From assembly GCF_014200725.1 (NCBI RefSeq), contig NZ_JACHCL010000011.1, positions 38,956-102,955 on the forward strand: 64,000 bases of DNA, read 5' to 3'. Of this stretch, positions 33,827 through 43,674 are shown piece after piece. The position numbers were made by a program, and so were the translations under genes. The stretch comes from Janthinobacterium silvisoli. GTDB taxonomy: Bacteria > Pseudomonadota > Gammaproteobacteria > Burkholderiales > Burkholderiaceae_D. The first letter of the stretch is position 1, and each line of letters opens with the position of its first letter. The notes beneath the pieces were generated by a model. The model worked only from the letters and a program-made list of their open reading frames with translations. It was not told where the DNA came from and made no database searches.

Positions 33827-35731
33827 ATGAATAGCAGCAAACCACCTCTTTCCTGGCGCCAGCGCCTGATGCAGCGCTCAGGCCGCAAGGCACTGGCCTG
33901 GGGCATGGTGCTGGCCGCCTGCCTGGCGATCGTCTGGCTGGTGTATTTCTGGACTGAACGCATCGCCATCGGCAAGCTGCAGGCCAGCGGTGCGCAGCGG
34001 CTGGAGGTGTATATCAGCAGCCTGGAAAACGCGCTGGAAAAATACGATTTCCTGCCCAAGACGCTGGAGCTGAACCGCGATGTGATCCGTTTGCTGCAGC
34101 ATCCGGAAGATCCCGTCTTGGTCGATACGGTCAACCATTATCTGGAGCAAATGAACGCCCAGGCCAAGTCGTCGACGATTTTTATCAGCAATCTCGATGG
34201 CAATACGCGCGCCGCCAGCAACTGGCGTTTGCCGGACAGCTTTATCGGCGACAATATCGCCTTCCGCCCCTATGCCAAGGATGCCTTGCGCGGCACGCCG
34301 GGACGCTTTTATGGCGTGGGCACGACGCGGCTGGAACCAGGTTATTTCTTTGCCCATGGCATTTATCAAAATGGCCGCATGCTGGGCCTGGCGACCGTCA
34401 AGCTGAACCTGGAAAACCTGGAAAAACGCTGGGTGCAAGGGGCAGATAAAGTGATGCTGGCCGATGAACATGGCGTGATTTTTCTCAGCTCCATGCCGGA
34501 CTGGAAATACAAGACCCTGGCATCCTTGTCGGCCGATGTCGTCGAAGAACTTAACCGCACGCGCCAGTATTACTCGAAGCAGCTGGAACCGATCCCCTTT
34601 ATTTCCGACCGCCAACTGGGCAATGGCGCACGCGTGATCTCCATACGCGAGCAGGATCGTGCCGATGGACCACCCAAGACCACGTCCAGCGTGATGACGC
34701 AGATCAAGCTCAAGTCGCCGCGCGACTGGACTTTTATTTACCTGTCCGATCTGTCGCAGGCGAAAGCCAGCGCCCGCGCGGCCGCCGCCTTTTCTTGCGT
34801 GCTGCTGGGCTTTTTCATGCTGCTATTCTTTTATTTGCGCCAGCGGCGCGCAGCCGTGGCGCAAAAACTGCGCGCACGCGAAGATTTGCAGCACGCCTAC
34901 GACAACCTGGAAACCATGGTCGAGGAGCGCACCTCGGAATTGAATGCCATGACGCAAAGCCTGAGCCAGGAAATCGAGGTGCGCAGCAAGGCAGAGCAAA
35001 AACTGCACATCACGCAAAACGAATTATTCCAGGCAGGCAAGATGGCGGTGCTGGGCCAGATGTCGGCCAGCATCACGCATGAACTGAACCAGCCGCTTAC
35101 GGCCCTGCGCACCATGTCCGATAATGCCGTGATCCTGCTGGAGCGGGGCCGGCTCGACGATGCGCGGCGCAACCTCACTAAAATATCGCAGATTGCCGCC
35201 AGGATGGGCGCCATCACGGGTCAATTGAAAGTGTTTGCGCGCAAGTCGACCACCAGCCTGACATCTGTCTCGATCCCTACCGCGATCAGCAATGCGCTAT
35301 TTCTGGTCGAGCGCCGTCTGCAGGTGGAAAACGTACGCTTTACCTTGCATTTGCCGCCCGACGATATCTTCGCCATGTGCGAAAGCAACCGCCTGGAGCA
35401 GGTGCTGGTCAACCTGTTTGCGAATGCGCTCGACGCCATGCATGGCAGCGAAGTGCGCAGCTTGCGCGTGTCGGTAGAATGCACACCGGAGCAAGTCCTG
35501 ATCCATGTGGCCGACACGGGACCGGGCTTATCGCCGGAAGTGTATGAACATTTGTTCGAACCCTTCTTTACTACCAAGCCGCAAGGCCAGGGACTGGGCC
35601 TGGGGCTGGCCATTTCCGAACAGATCACGCGCCAGTTCGGTGGCATATTGCGCGCCGAAAACGCCCCCGGCGGCGGCGCCATCTTCACCATCGAATTACA
35701 GATTGCAAGGCAGGAGGAAAAACATGTTTGA
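33827..35731 (+). CDS. dctB: DctB-type C4-dicarboxylate sensor histidine kinase
   Basis: The product is 634 residues from the ATG at 33827 (ATG at 33809 is an alternative; neither has a good ribosome site). TM1 is at about 22-44, a periplasmic double-Cache region follows to about 300, then TM2, a coiled coil (QHAYDNLETMVEERTSELNA) and HisKA with SITHELNQPL, phospho-acceptor His about residue 418. The HATPase ends the protein (NLFANALDAM, DTGPGLSPEVYEHLFEPFFT, GLGLGLAISEQI). It overlaps the regulator gene by 8 bases and should phosphorylate it when substrate is present. Confidence 0.92.
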   Translation: MNSSKPPLSWRQRLMQRSGRKALAWGMVLAACLAIVWLVYFWTERIAIGKLQASGAQRLEVYISSLENALEKYDFLPKTLELNRDVIRLLQHPEDPVLVDTVNHYLEQMNAQAKSSTIFISNLDGNTRAASNWRLPDSFIGDNIAFRPYAKDALRGTPGRFYGVGTTRLEPGYFFAHGIYQNGRMLGLATVKLNLENLEKRWVQGADKVMLADEHGVIFLSSMPDWKYKTLASLSADVVEELNRTRQYYSKQLEPIPFISDRQLGNGARVISIREQDRADGPPKTTSSVMTQIKLKSPRDWTFIYLSDLSQAKASARAAAAFSCVLLGFFMLLFFYLRQRRAAVAQKLRAREDLQHAYDNLETMVEERTSELNAMTQSLSQEIEVRSKAEQKLHITQNELFQAGKMAVLGQMSASITHELNQPLTALRTMSDNAVILLERGRLDDARRNLTKISQIAARMGAITGQLKVFARKSTTSLTSVSIPTAISNALFLVERRLQVENVRFTLHLPPDDIFAMCESNRLEQVLVNLFANALDAMHGSEVRSLRVSVECTPEQVLIHVADTGPGLSPEVYEHLFEPFFTTKPQGQGLGLGLAISEQITRQFGGILRAENAPGGGAIFTIELQIARQEEKHV

Positions 35732-37067
35732 AGGCTTGAAGGTCTTGCTGGTCGAAGACGATCCCACGGTGCGTGAAGGCAGCGAGCAGGCGCTGCAGCT
35801 GGCCGGCCTGGACGTGCTGGCTTTTCATTCGGCCGAGCTGGCGTATAAATTGCTGAGACCAGACTTTCCCGGCATCGTCGTCAGCGATGTGCGCCTGCCC
35901 GGCATGAGCGGACTGGAACTGTTGCAAGCCGTCAAGACCTTGGACGCCAACCTGCCCGTGATTCTCGTCACGGGCCACGGCGACATCACCATGGCTGTAC
36001 ACGCCATGCGCACGGGCGCCTACGACTTCATTGAAAAACCGTATTCGTCGGAACAGCTGGTAGACGTCATCCTGCGCGCGCTGGAAACGCGGCGTTTGAT
36101 GCTGGAAGTACACAGCCTGCGCCGCCAGCTGGAAGATGGTGGCGGTATCGAAGCGCGCCTGCTGGGCAATTCGGTGGCGATGCGCGACATACGGCGCTTG
36201 ATACTCGACGTAGCCGACGAACCGGCCGATGTGCTGATCTATGGCGACACCGGCACCGGCAAGGAAATGGTGGCCCGCTGCCTGCACGACTTCAGCCACC
36301 GCCGCAAGCACAACTTTGTCGCCGTCAATTGCGGAGCGATTCCTGAAAGCATCTTTGAAAGCGAAGTCTTTGGCCACGAACCGGGCGCCTTCACGGGCGC
36401 AGCCAAGCGGCAAGTGGGCAAGATCGAGCATGCCGACCATGGCAGCTTCTTTCTCGATGAAATAGAAAGCCTGCCGCTGTCGCTGCAAGTCAAATTGCTG
36501 CGCGTGCTGCAGGAACGCTATATCGAACGCCTGGGTTCCAACCTGCCCACGGCGGTCGATGTACGGGTCATCGCGGCCGCCAAGCTGGATCTGGAAGAAT
36601 TGTCGCAGCAACAGAAATTTCGCAGCGACCTGTATTACCGTTTGAATTTGATCGTGCTGCATTTGCCACCGCTGCGCGACAGGCGCGAAGATATCCCGAT
36701 GCTATTCGAACACTTCGTGCTGGCTGCCGCTGCCCGCTATAACCGTGCCGCACCGGTGGTATCCAGCGCACAAATGCGCAACTTGATGGCGCACAACTGG
36801 CCTGGCAACGTACGCGAACTGCGTAATATTGCAGACCGCTTCGTGCTGGGCATCGCCAGCGGCGGCTCGAGCCTGCTGGCGGGGACACTGGCCAGTCCCT
36901 TGTCGCTGGCCGAACAGGTCAATGGCTTCGAACGTGCCCTGATCGAGCAGGAACTGCGCGCTTATGCGGGCAACGTCAGTGAAGTGAGCGCGGTATTAGG
37001 GCTGCCGAAACAGACCCTGTACCACAAGATGCAGAAATACAATCTGGTGGCTGAAGAATTCAGATAA
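35724..37067 (+). CDS. dctD: DctD-type sigma-54-dependent response regulator
   Basis: The product is 447 residues from the ATG at 35724, with AGGAGGA upstream. The receiver domain carries phospho-acceptor Asp55 (IVVSDVRLPGMSG). The AAA+ domain has Walker A GDTGTGKE near residue 174 and the sigma-54 contact loop GAFTGA near 221. A Fis-type HTH closes the protein (VSEVSAVLGLPKQTLYHKMQ). It should activate the -24/-12 promoter found before the symporter gene. Translation is coupled to dctB by overlap. Confidence 0.94.
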   Translation: MFEGLKVLLVEDDPTVREGSEQALQLAGLDVLAFHSAELAYKLLRPDFPGIVVSDVRLPGMSGLELLQAVKTLDANLPVILVTGHGDITMAVHAMRTGAYDFIEKPYSSEQLVDVILRALETRRLMLEVHSLRRQLEDGGGIEARLLGNSVAMRDIRRLILDVADEPADVLIYGDTGTGKEMVARCLHDFSHRRKHNFVAVNCGAIPESIFESEVFGHEPGAFTGAAKRQVGKIEHADHGSFFLDEIESLPLSLQVKLLRVLQERYIERLGSNLPTAVDVRVIAAAKLDLEELSQQQKFRSDLYYRLNLIVLHLPPLRDRREDIPMLFEHFVLAAAARYNRAAPVVSSAQMRNLMAHNWPGNVRELRNIADRFVLGIASGGSSLLAGTLASPLSLAEQVNGFERALIEQELRAYAGNVSEVSAVLGLPKQTLYHKMQKYNLVAEEFR

Positions 37068-37079
37068 GCAATAAAACCG

Positions 37080-37826
37080 TCAGGCAACCCTGCCCGTACG
37101 CAAGGCCACGGCCCAGTCGGGCCGGCCGTTGGCCAGCGCCAACTGCGCCGCCCCTTCCCAGTCATACTCCACCACATGAAACTGCGCCGACCAGCGTCCG
37201 CGGGCATCGCGTTCAACGATGGCGTAGCGCGCGTGCGGCGTGCCGTTTTCCATCACGTGCGGATAACCATGGTCGTCGCCATAGGCCGGCAAGCCCACGC
37301 TGCCGGGATTAACGACCAGCCGCCAGTCGGGCAAGACTACCTTGCGCGGCATATGCGTGTGGCCGCACAGTATCAGCGCCGCGTCCGCCGTACCTGCGCG
37401 CTGGACCACCTCGCCCAAAGTGGCGGCGCGGCTGCCTTGCGGCGTGACCGTATCGAGAAAATACACGAGATCGCTGGTCGGCGTGCCGTGCACCAGCAAT
37501 ACATCCTGCGCATCCTCCGTCAAACGCAAGGTGGCTGGCAGCGTCTCTATCCACGCCAATTGCTGCGGCAATAGCTGCTCACGCGCATAACGGTCCGACT
37601 CGCCCATGCGCGCCGGGTCGCCCAGCAACTGGCGTTCATGATTACCGGCAATGGTGGGGAAATCCAACGCCATCAGGCGTGCCGCCGTGGCGCGTGGCTG
37701 CAGATTGCCCGAGACGATGTCGCCCAGGTTGACGATCAAGTCTACGCCGCGGCGCGCGATGTCGGCCAGCACGGCGTCCAGCGCCGCCAGGTTGCCATGA
37801 ATATCAGAAATGGCGGCGATTCTCAT
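37080..37826 (-). CDS. Metallophosphoesterase, YfcE/DevT-like
   Basis: The product is 248 residues from the ATG at 37826, preceded by GGGGAGAACGT. Calcineurin-type motifs are DIHGN (about 8-12), NLGDIVSG (near 37), AGNHERQL (near 63), LLVHGTP (near 115) and CGHTHMP (near 158), a complete dimetal site. It hydrolyses phosphomono- or diesters; the substrate is unknown. It is convergent with dctD, separated by 12 bases. Confidence 0.9.
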   Translation of the reverse strand: MRIAAISDIHGNLAALDAVLADIARRGVDLIVNLGDIVSGNLQPRATAARLMALDFPTIAGNHERQLLGDPARMGESDRYAREQLLPQQLAWIETLPATLRLTEDAQDVLLVHGTPTSDLVYFLDTVTPQGSRAATLGEVVQRAGTADAALILCGHTHMPRKVVLPDWRLVVNPGSVGLPAYGDDHGYPHVMENGTPHARYAIVERDARGRWSAQFHVVEYDWEGAAQLALANGRPDWAVALRTGRVA

Positions 37827-37984
37827 ACGTTCTCCCCTTGTTATGTCACGCTGCAGTAGGACAATTCCGACGGCGACTTGCGCCGTGCGGCTACGCCAGC
37901 AACTTAACTGAATTGCTATTATTTTTCTATTGCATTGCCGCCCCAACCTTGCGGCCACGCCATCCCTATCGCAAAGGAGTTTAC

Positions 37985-38839
37985 ATGTTTGCCACGTCCG
38001 TGCCCGCCCGTCTTTCTCCACCACGCTTGCGCCACCTTGGCTTGCGCAGCGTCATGATGCTGGGGATACTGAGTATGGGCGCCGCCAGTACCACTGTCCG
38101 CGCCGACCCATCGGTCACCCTGGATCGCGCCAGCATTTCACTGGGTGCGTTTTATGCAGAACCGCGCATCAATATCGGGGCCGACACGCAATTTGGCCGT
38201 ATCGATGCACCGGAATCGAATCCTAACCATACCACCATACCGAGGGTGAAAGCCGATTTGCTGATCGGCGATCGGCACGGCCTGGCCTTCGACTACTACC
38301 GCTACGACAAATCCTACACGCCTACCCTGACGGGCCAGACCACCATCAATGGCCAGCCAGTGTCGGGCACGGCTACCGCCAATGCGGACCTGGAACTGGA
38401 CCTGGCCAAGCTGGCCTATAAATGGTGGTTGGGCGAAGGCAACGATACCTTCGGCATCGGCCTGGGCGCCGCCTATTACCGCGCCCACCTGGACGGCACG
38501 GCATCGGGCATTGTGAATGGTCAAACAGCGAGCGCCAGCGATTCCATCAGTGAACATGCGTTTGCACCGCTGCTGGAAGTGGGCTGGCGCCACGCCTTCA
38601 CGCCAGACTTGCGCATGTATGCGGAAGCGTCGGGCATCAAGAAAAACGGCGGGCGTATCAATGGCCATATTTATGGCGGCAATATCGGTCTCGAGTGGTT
38701 TCCGTTCAAGAACATCGGCTTTGTGGCCGACTATGGCATCTCGAAAATCAAGCTGGACCGTGATAGCGATAATGCGCGCGAGGCAAATTTGAATGTGCGC
38801 CTGACGGGGCCGTCGGCCTATCTGAAGATGCGCTTCTGA
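37985..38839 (+). CDS. Outer-membrane beta-barrel protein
   Basis: The product is 284 residues from the ATG at 37985 (AAAGGAG upstream). A long signal peptide ends near VRA-DPS (residue 40). The mature part has alternating amphipathic strands such as HGLAFDYYRYDKSYTPTL and FGIGLGAAYYRAHLDG, and ends YLKMRF with terminal Phe. This fits an 8-to-10-stranded OmpW/OmpA-like barrel. Function unknown. Confidence 0.8.
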   Translation: MFATSVPARLSPPRLRHLGLRSVMMLGILSMGAASTTVRADPSVTLDRASISLGAFYAEPRINIGADTQFGRIDAPESNPNHTTIPRVKADLLIGDRHGLAFDYYRYDKSYTPTLTGQTTINGQPVSGTATANADLELDLAKLAYKWWLGEGNDTFGIGLGAAYYRAHLDGTASGIVNGQTASASDSISEHAFAPLLEVGWRHAFTPDLRMYAEASGIKKNGGRINGHIYGGNIGLEWFPFKNIGFVADYGISKIKLDRDSDNAREANLNVRLTGPSAYLKMRF

Positions 38840-39117
38840 CATCGTCACTGACTGGCCCTGCAAGCCCTGCGGGGCCAGTTCTGCCCCCCTCCTTCCCCTC
38901 CCTTCCTGTTTCGCCGTCTTCCAAACCCGCATTTTCGTCGTTCGTTACCGAATTGCGACAGCCTGTCGCAAAAGTAATTATTTCCTAAGCGAACGATGTA
39001 CAGTATTGTTGCCGAGAAATAAATATCCATGCAACGGCAGGAACCGTCGGCAGTCTGCGCATGACGCAGACCGCGCGGACTCCATTACCCTATCTAAAGC
39101 CCAGGAGAGTGCTGCAC

Positions 39118-40020
39118 ATGCTATCGATCAAACAGCTGAACAAAACCTATGACAATGGCGTCAAAGCCATCAACAACGTCAGTCTTGAAATACCGAACGG
39201 CATGTTCGGCTTGCTGGGCCCCAACGGAGCGGGCAAGTCCTCGCTGATGCGCACCATTGCGACCTTGCAAGACCCCGATAGCGGCAGCATTACTTTCGAT
39301 GGCCTCGACGTGCTCAGGGACAAGGAAGGCTTGCGCCGCCAGCTCGGTTATCTGCCGCAGGACTTCGGCGTGTATCCGAAAGTCAGCGCGGAAACCTTAT
39401 TGAATCACTTTGCCGTGCTGAAAGGCTTGACGGAAAAAGGCCCGCGCAAGGAAGCGGTGGAAGCCTTGCTGCAGCAAACCAATCTGTGGGAAGCACGCAA
39501 GCGCAACCTGGGCACGTATTCGGGCGGCATGCGCCAGCGCTTCGGCATCGCCCAGGCGCTGCTCGGTGCGCCACGCCTGGTGATCGTCGATGAACCGACG
39601 GCCGGCCTGGACCCGGATGAACGCAACCGTTTCCTGAACCTGCTGGCCAAGATCGGCGAACAGGTGGTAGTGATCCTGTCGACCCATATCGTGGAAGACG
39701 TGACGGATTTGTGCCCGCGCATGGCCATGATCGTCAAGGGTGAAGTGCTGGTGCAGGGCGAGCCGCAAGCCGCCATCGATACCTTGCAACACAAGGTCTG
39801 GCGCCGCAGCGTCACCAGCGATGAGCTGCCGCAATACCAGCAGCGCTTTAACGTGCTGTCGACGCGCCTGGTGGGTGGAAAACCGCAAATCAATGTGTTT
39901 GCCGACAGCCAGCCCGACAGCGGCTTCGTCTCCGTCGCGCCCGACCTGGAAGACGTGTACTTCCTGCATGTCCGCAGTGCCGCCCGCCAAGGCGCCGCAG
40001 TACAAGCCGCAGCAGCGTAA
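39118..40020 (+). CDS. ABC transporter ATP-binding protein
   Basis: The product is 300 residues from the ATG at 39118 (AGGAGAG upstream). Walker A GPNGAGKSS is near residue 37, the Q-loop YLPQDFG near 80, the signature YSGGMRQRFGIAQALLG near 137, Walker B LVIVDEPTAGLDP near 157 and the H-loop STHIVED near 189. It is followed after 9 bases by the permease/peptidase fusion gene and should power it. Confidence 0.94.
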   Translation: MLSIKQLNKTYDNGVKAINNVSLEIPNGMFGLLGPNGAGKSSLMRTIATLQDPDSGSITFDGLDVLRDKEGLRRQLGYLPQDFGVYPKVSAETLLNHFAVLKGLTEKGPRKEAVEALLQQTNLWEARKRNLGTYSGGMRQRFGIAQALLGAPRLVIVDEPTAGLDPDERNRFLNLLAKIGEQVVVILSTHIVEDVTDLCPRMAMIVKGEVLVQGEPQAAIDTLQHKVWRRSVTSDELPQYQQRFNVLSTRLVGGKPQINVFADSQPDSGFVSVAPDLEDVYFLHVRSAARQGAAVQAAAA

Positions 40021-40029
40021 GGGGCCGCC

Positions 40030-43000
40030 ATGTGGAAGGAATTTTTCAAGTTTGACCTCGGCTACCAGCTGAAACAACCTCTGCTATGGGTATTTGCGGC
40101 CATCATGGCCTTGATGGCCTTTGGCGTCACCACCAGCGATTCCGTGCAGATCGGCGGCGCCATCGGCAATATCAACCGCAACGCCCCCACCGTGATCGCG
40201 CAGATCATGGGCATGTTCAGCCTGCTGGCAATGTTTCTCGTCACCGTCTTCATCGCCGGCGCCGTGCTGCGCGACAGCGAAGTGGGCATGGCGGACATGC
40301 TGTTCGCCACGCCCATGCGTAAGTGGGATTATCTGTTCGGCCGCTTCGCCGCCGGCTTTGCCGCCTGCCTGATGATCTTTATCGCAATCGCCCTGGCCAC
40401 CATGCTCGGGCCGCTGATGCCCTGGGTCGATCCACAACGGGTAGGCGCATTCTCGCTGCACACCTATGTCTGGAGCTTCGCCATCATGGTGATCCCCAAC
40501 CTGCTGTTCATCGGCGCGCTGCTGATGCTGCTGGCAGCGACCACGCGTTCGATGATGCTGGTCTACGTGGGCGTGCTGGGCTTTTTCGTGCTGTGGGCGA
40601 TGGCGGGTTCCTTTACGCGCGACATCAACAATGAATGGGTGTCGGTGCTGCTCGACCCGTTTGGCGTACGCGCTTTTGGCCGCATGACCCGCTATTTCAC
40701 GTCCGCCGAAGCAAACACCATCCTGCCGCCGTTGTCCGGCTTCCTGCTGGCCAACCGCCTGCTATGGCTGGGTATCACGGCCGTGCTGTTCATCGCTACC
40801 GTACTGCTGTTCAAGCCGCAGCGCGCGGGTACCGGCAAGCGCTGGTTCGGCAAGAACAAGGTCCTGGCCGCCGGCCCCGCCGTGTCGGCCCCGCTGCACC
40901 TGCCGCGCACCGTACCGCGTTTTACGAGCGCGACGGGTTGGCGCCAGTGGTGGCAAATCCTGCGCTTCGACGCCGTAGGCGTGTTCAGGAGCGTACCGTT
41001 CATGGTCATGCTGCTGTTCGGCGTGATCAACCTGATCGCCGGTTCCAGCGTCGCCAAGAATATGTACGGCACGGCCGTGTATCCGATGACGCATCTGATG
41101 CTGCAAAATATCAGCAGCAGCTTCAGCTTCCTGCTGATCATCATCGTCGCCTTTTACGCGGGTGAACTGATCTTCAAGGAAAGGCAAGTCAAGATCGCAG
41201 ATGTCAGCGACGCCATGCCGGTGCCCAACTGGGTGCCACTGCTGGCCAAATGCACGGCCCTGATCGGCGTGATCGCCGGCTACCTGCTGGTCGGCGTGAT
41301 CGCGGCCATCGGCTTCCAGCTGTACAAGGGCGGCGCAACGGTGGAACTGGCGCTGTACCTGAAAGGCACTTTGCTGGGAGCATTCTTCTTCGTGCTGATG
41401 GCTTTATGTGCACTCACCTTGCAAGTGCTGTCCAACAATAAATTCATCGGCTATTTCCTGGTGATCGTGCTGATGATCGTGCAAGGCGTGCTGGGCATGC
41501 TGCACTTCGAACACAATCTGTACAACTTCGGCGCCACGCCTGCCATCAAATACTCGGACATGAATGGCTATGGCCACTTCCTGACGGGCTGGAGCTGGTT
41601 TGCCTTGTACTGGAGCTTGTTTACCGTGGCACTGCTGATCGTGGCGCAAGCATTCTGGGTGCGTGGCTTGTCGACCGGCTGGCGCTCGCGCGTGCGCCTG
41701 GCCGGCCAGCGTCTGAAAAGCAGCACCGGCGGCGCCCTGGCCGTGGTGCTGCTGGCCTGGATCGGCACGGGTGGCTGGATCTTCTACAACACCAATGTGC
41801 TCAACAAGTACGAGCCGTCGAACATCGCCATGGACAAGCAGGCCCGCTACGAGAAAATGTACAAGCAGTACAAGGACTTGCCGCAGCCAAAGATTACCGA
41901 CATCCAGGCCAATGTGGACATCTATCCGGAACAGCGCAAGGTGCTGATCAAGGGCCACTACCTGCTGCAGAACAAGACCCAGCAAGCGCTCGATACCCTG
42001 CGCATCCAGCTCAATCCCGACTTTGAAACACATTGGCTGAACTTGCCAGCACACAAGGTCGAACTGGACGACAAGGACCTGGGATTCAGTATCCTCAAGC
42101 TGGCCCAGCCCTTGGCGCCCGGCGCGACCTTGCCGCTGGACTTCACGGTCGCCGTCACCCATGAAGGCTTTACCAACGATGGCACGCCGGACCAGGTTAA
42201 CCTGAACGGCAGCTTTTTCAACAACCAGGTTTTCTTCCCGCATTTCGGCTATGCAAAAAGCTTCGAGCTGACCGACCGCAACGAGCGCCGCAAGCGGGGT
42301 CTGGGCGAACCGCAGCGCATGGCCAAGCTGGAAGACAAGTCGGCCTACGGCAATACAGTGTTTGGCAACGAAGCGGACTGGATCAATTTCGACACCACGG
42401 TATCGACCAGCGGCGACCAGATCGCCGTGGCGCCCGGCTATCTGCAAAAAAGCTGGAAAAAGGATGGCCGCCGCTATTTCCACTACAAGATGGACCAACC
42501 GATGATGCCTTTCTTCGCCTATCTGTCGGCGCGCTGGGACATCAGGAAAGGCGACTGGCATGGTGTGCCGATCGAGATTTACTACGATAAAAAGCATGGC
42601 TACAACACGGATCGCATGATCACCTCCGTGCAAAAGTCGCTCGACTATTACACCACCCAGTTCACGCCTTATCAGCACAAGCAGGTGCGTATCCTGGAGT
42701 TCCCGGGCTATCAAAGCTTTGCCCAGTCCTTCGCCAACACCATTCCCTATTCGGAAGGCATCGGCTTTATCGCCGACCTGCGCAAGAAGGACGACATCGA
42801 CTACGTGTTTTACGTTACCGCGCATGAAATGGCGCACCAGTGGTGGGGCCACCAGGTGATCGGCGCCAACGTGCAGGGCGCCACCATGCTGATGGAGTCC
42901 CTGGCGCAATACTCGGCCCTGATGGTGATGGAAAAGGAATACGGCCGCGAAAAAATGCGCCGCTTCCTGCGCTATGAACTGGACCGTTATCTGAGCGGCC

Positions 43001-43611
43001 GTGGTGGCGAAGCCATCGAAGAACTACCCTTGGCGCGTGTGGAAGGCCAGCAATACATCCACTACAACAAGGGCAGCCTGGTGTTTTACCGCCTGCGCGA
43101 TGAAATTGGCGAAGCAGCCTTGAACCGTGCCCTGAAACGCTATCTGCAAGACAAAGGTTTCCAGCAAGCACCCTTCACCAATACCTTGGAATTGCTGAGC
43201 TACATACGTGCCGAAGCGCCGCAAGACAAGCAGGCGCTGATCACGGACCTGTTCGAGAAGATTGTGTTCTACGACAACCGCGTCACGGAAGCGACTGCCG
43301 TCAAGCGGGCCGATGGCCAGTGGGATGTCACCATGAAGCTGCACCTGGCCAAGCTGGAGTCCGACGGCAAGGGCAAGGAAAGCCCGCGTGTCTACGACGA
43401 GCCGGTGGAAATCGCCATCTTCTCGCGCCCACCGGGCGGCAAGGAAAAAGATGAGAAAGTCTTGTTCACCGACAAGCGCGTCTTGCAGGGCAGCGATCCG
43501 GTGGTGACGATTACCGTCAAGGAAAAACCGTTCGAAGTGGGCGTCGATCCTTACAACAAGATGATCGACCGGGTGTCTAGCGATAACCGCAAGGAAGTCA
43601 GTTTTAACTAG
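40030..43611 (+). CDS. ABC permease fused to M1-family aminopeptidase
   Basis: The product is 1193 residues. Residues 1-590 carry about twelve hydrophobic segments in two ABC-2-type permease halves. Residues 620-1193 are an M1 gluzincin peptidase with zinc motif HEMAHQWWGHQ (about 932-936 for HExxH) and the downstream Glu ligand in MLMESLAQYSALMVMEKEY. The peptidase part follows the last membrane segment, so it probably faces the periplasm. The ATPase is the preceding gene. The family is widespread, but its substrate is unknown; peptide trimming coupled to transport is an inference. Confidence 0.92.
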   Translation: MWKEFFKFDLGYQLKQPLLWVFAAIMALMAFGVTTSDSVQIGGAIGNINRNAPTVIAQIMGMFSLLAMFLVTVFIAGAVLRDSEVGMADMLFATPMRKWDYLFGRFAAGFAACLMIFIAIALATMLGPLMPWVDPQRVGAFSLHTYVWSFAIMVIPNLLFIGALLMLLAATTRSMMLVYVGVLGFFVLWAMAGSFTRDINNEWVSVLLDPFGVRAFGRMTRYFTSAEANTILPPLSGFLLANRLLWLGITAVLFIATVLLFKPQRAGTGKRWFGKNKVLAAGPAVSAPLHLPRTVPRFTSATGWRQWWQILRFDAVGVFRSVPFMVMLLFGVINLIAGSSVAKNMYGTAVYPMTHLMLQNISSSFSFLLIIIVAFYAGELIFKERQVKIADVSDAMPVPNWVPLLAKCTALIGVIAGYLLVGVIAAIGFQLYKGGATVELALYLKGTLLGAFFFVLMALCALTLQVLSNNKFIGYFLVIVLMIVQGVLGMLHFEHNLYNFGATPAIKYSDMNGYGHFLTGWSWFALYWSLFTVALLIVAQAFWVRGLSTGWRSRVRLAGQRLKSSTGGALAVVLLAWIGTGGWIFYNTNVLNKYEPSNIAMDKQARYEKMYKQYKDLPQPKITDIQANVDIYPEQRKVLIKGHYLLQNKTQQALDTLRIQLNPDFETHWLNLPAHKVELDDKDLGFSILKLAQPLAPGATLPLDFTVAVTHEGFTNDGTPDQVNLNGSFFNNQVFFPHFGYAKSFELTDRNERRKRGLGEPQRMAKLEDKSAYGNTVFGNEADWINFDTTVSTSGDQIAVAPGYLQKSWKKDGRRYFHYKMDQPMMPFFAYLSARWDIRKGDWHGVPIEIYYDKKHGYNTDRMITSVQKSLDYYTTQFTPYQHKQVRILEFPGYQSFAQSFANTIPYSEGIGFIADLRKKDDIDYVFYVTAHEMAHQWWGHQVIGANVQGATMLMESLAQYSALMVMEKEYGREKMRRFLRYELDRYLSGRGGEAIEELPLARVEGQQYIHYNKGSLVFYRLRDEIGEAALNRALKRYLQDKGFQQAPFTNTLELLSYIRAEAPQDKQALITDLFEKIVFYDNRVTEATAVKRADGQWDVTMKLHLAKLESDGKGKESPRVYDEPVEIAIFSRPPGGKEKDEKVLFTDKRVLQGSDPVVTITVKEKPFEVGVDPYNKMIDRVSSDNRKEVSFN

Positions 43612-43628
43612 ACGCTGAAACAAAGTAA

Positions 43629-43668
43629 AAAGGCCGCGCAATCATCGATTACGCGGCCTTTTCTTTTT
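43629..43668. terminator. Bidirectional terminator
   Basis: Arms AAAGGCCGCG / CGCGGCCTTT (43629-43638, 43652-43661), with an inner AATC/GATT stem and T runs on both strands, serving both the permease-peptidase gene and the convergent SDR gene. Confidence 0.88.
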
Positions 43669-43674
43669 GCATAG

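Noticed and set aside
41404..42909. 501-codon minus-strand frame opposite the permease-peptidase gene
   Set aside because: Antisense shadow; the plus strand has a complete HExxH peptidase and membrane segments.
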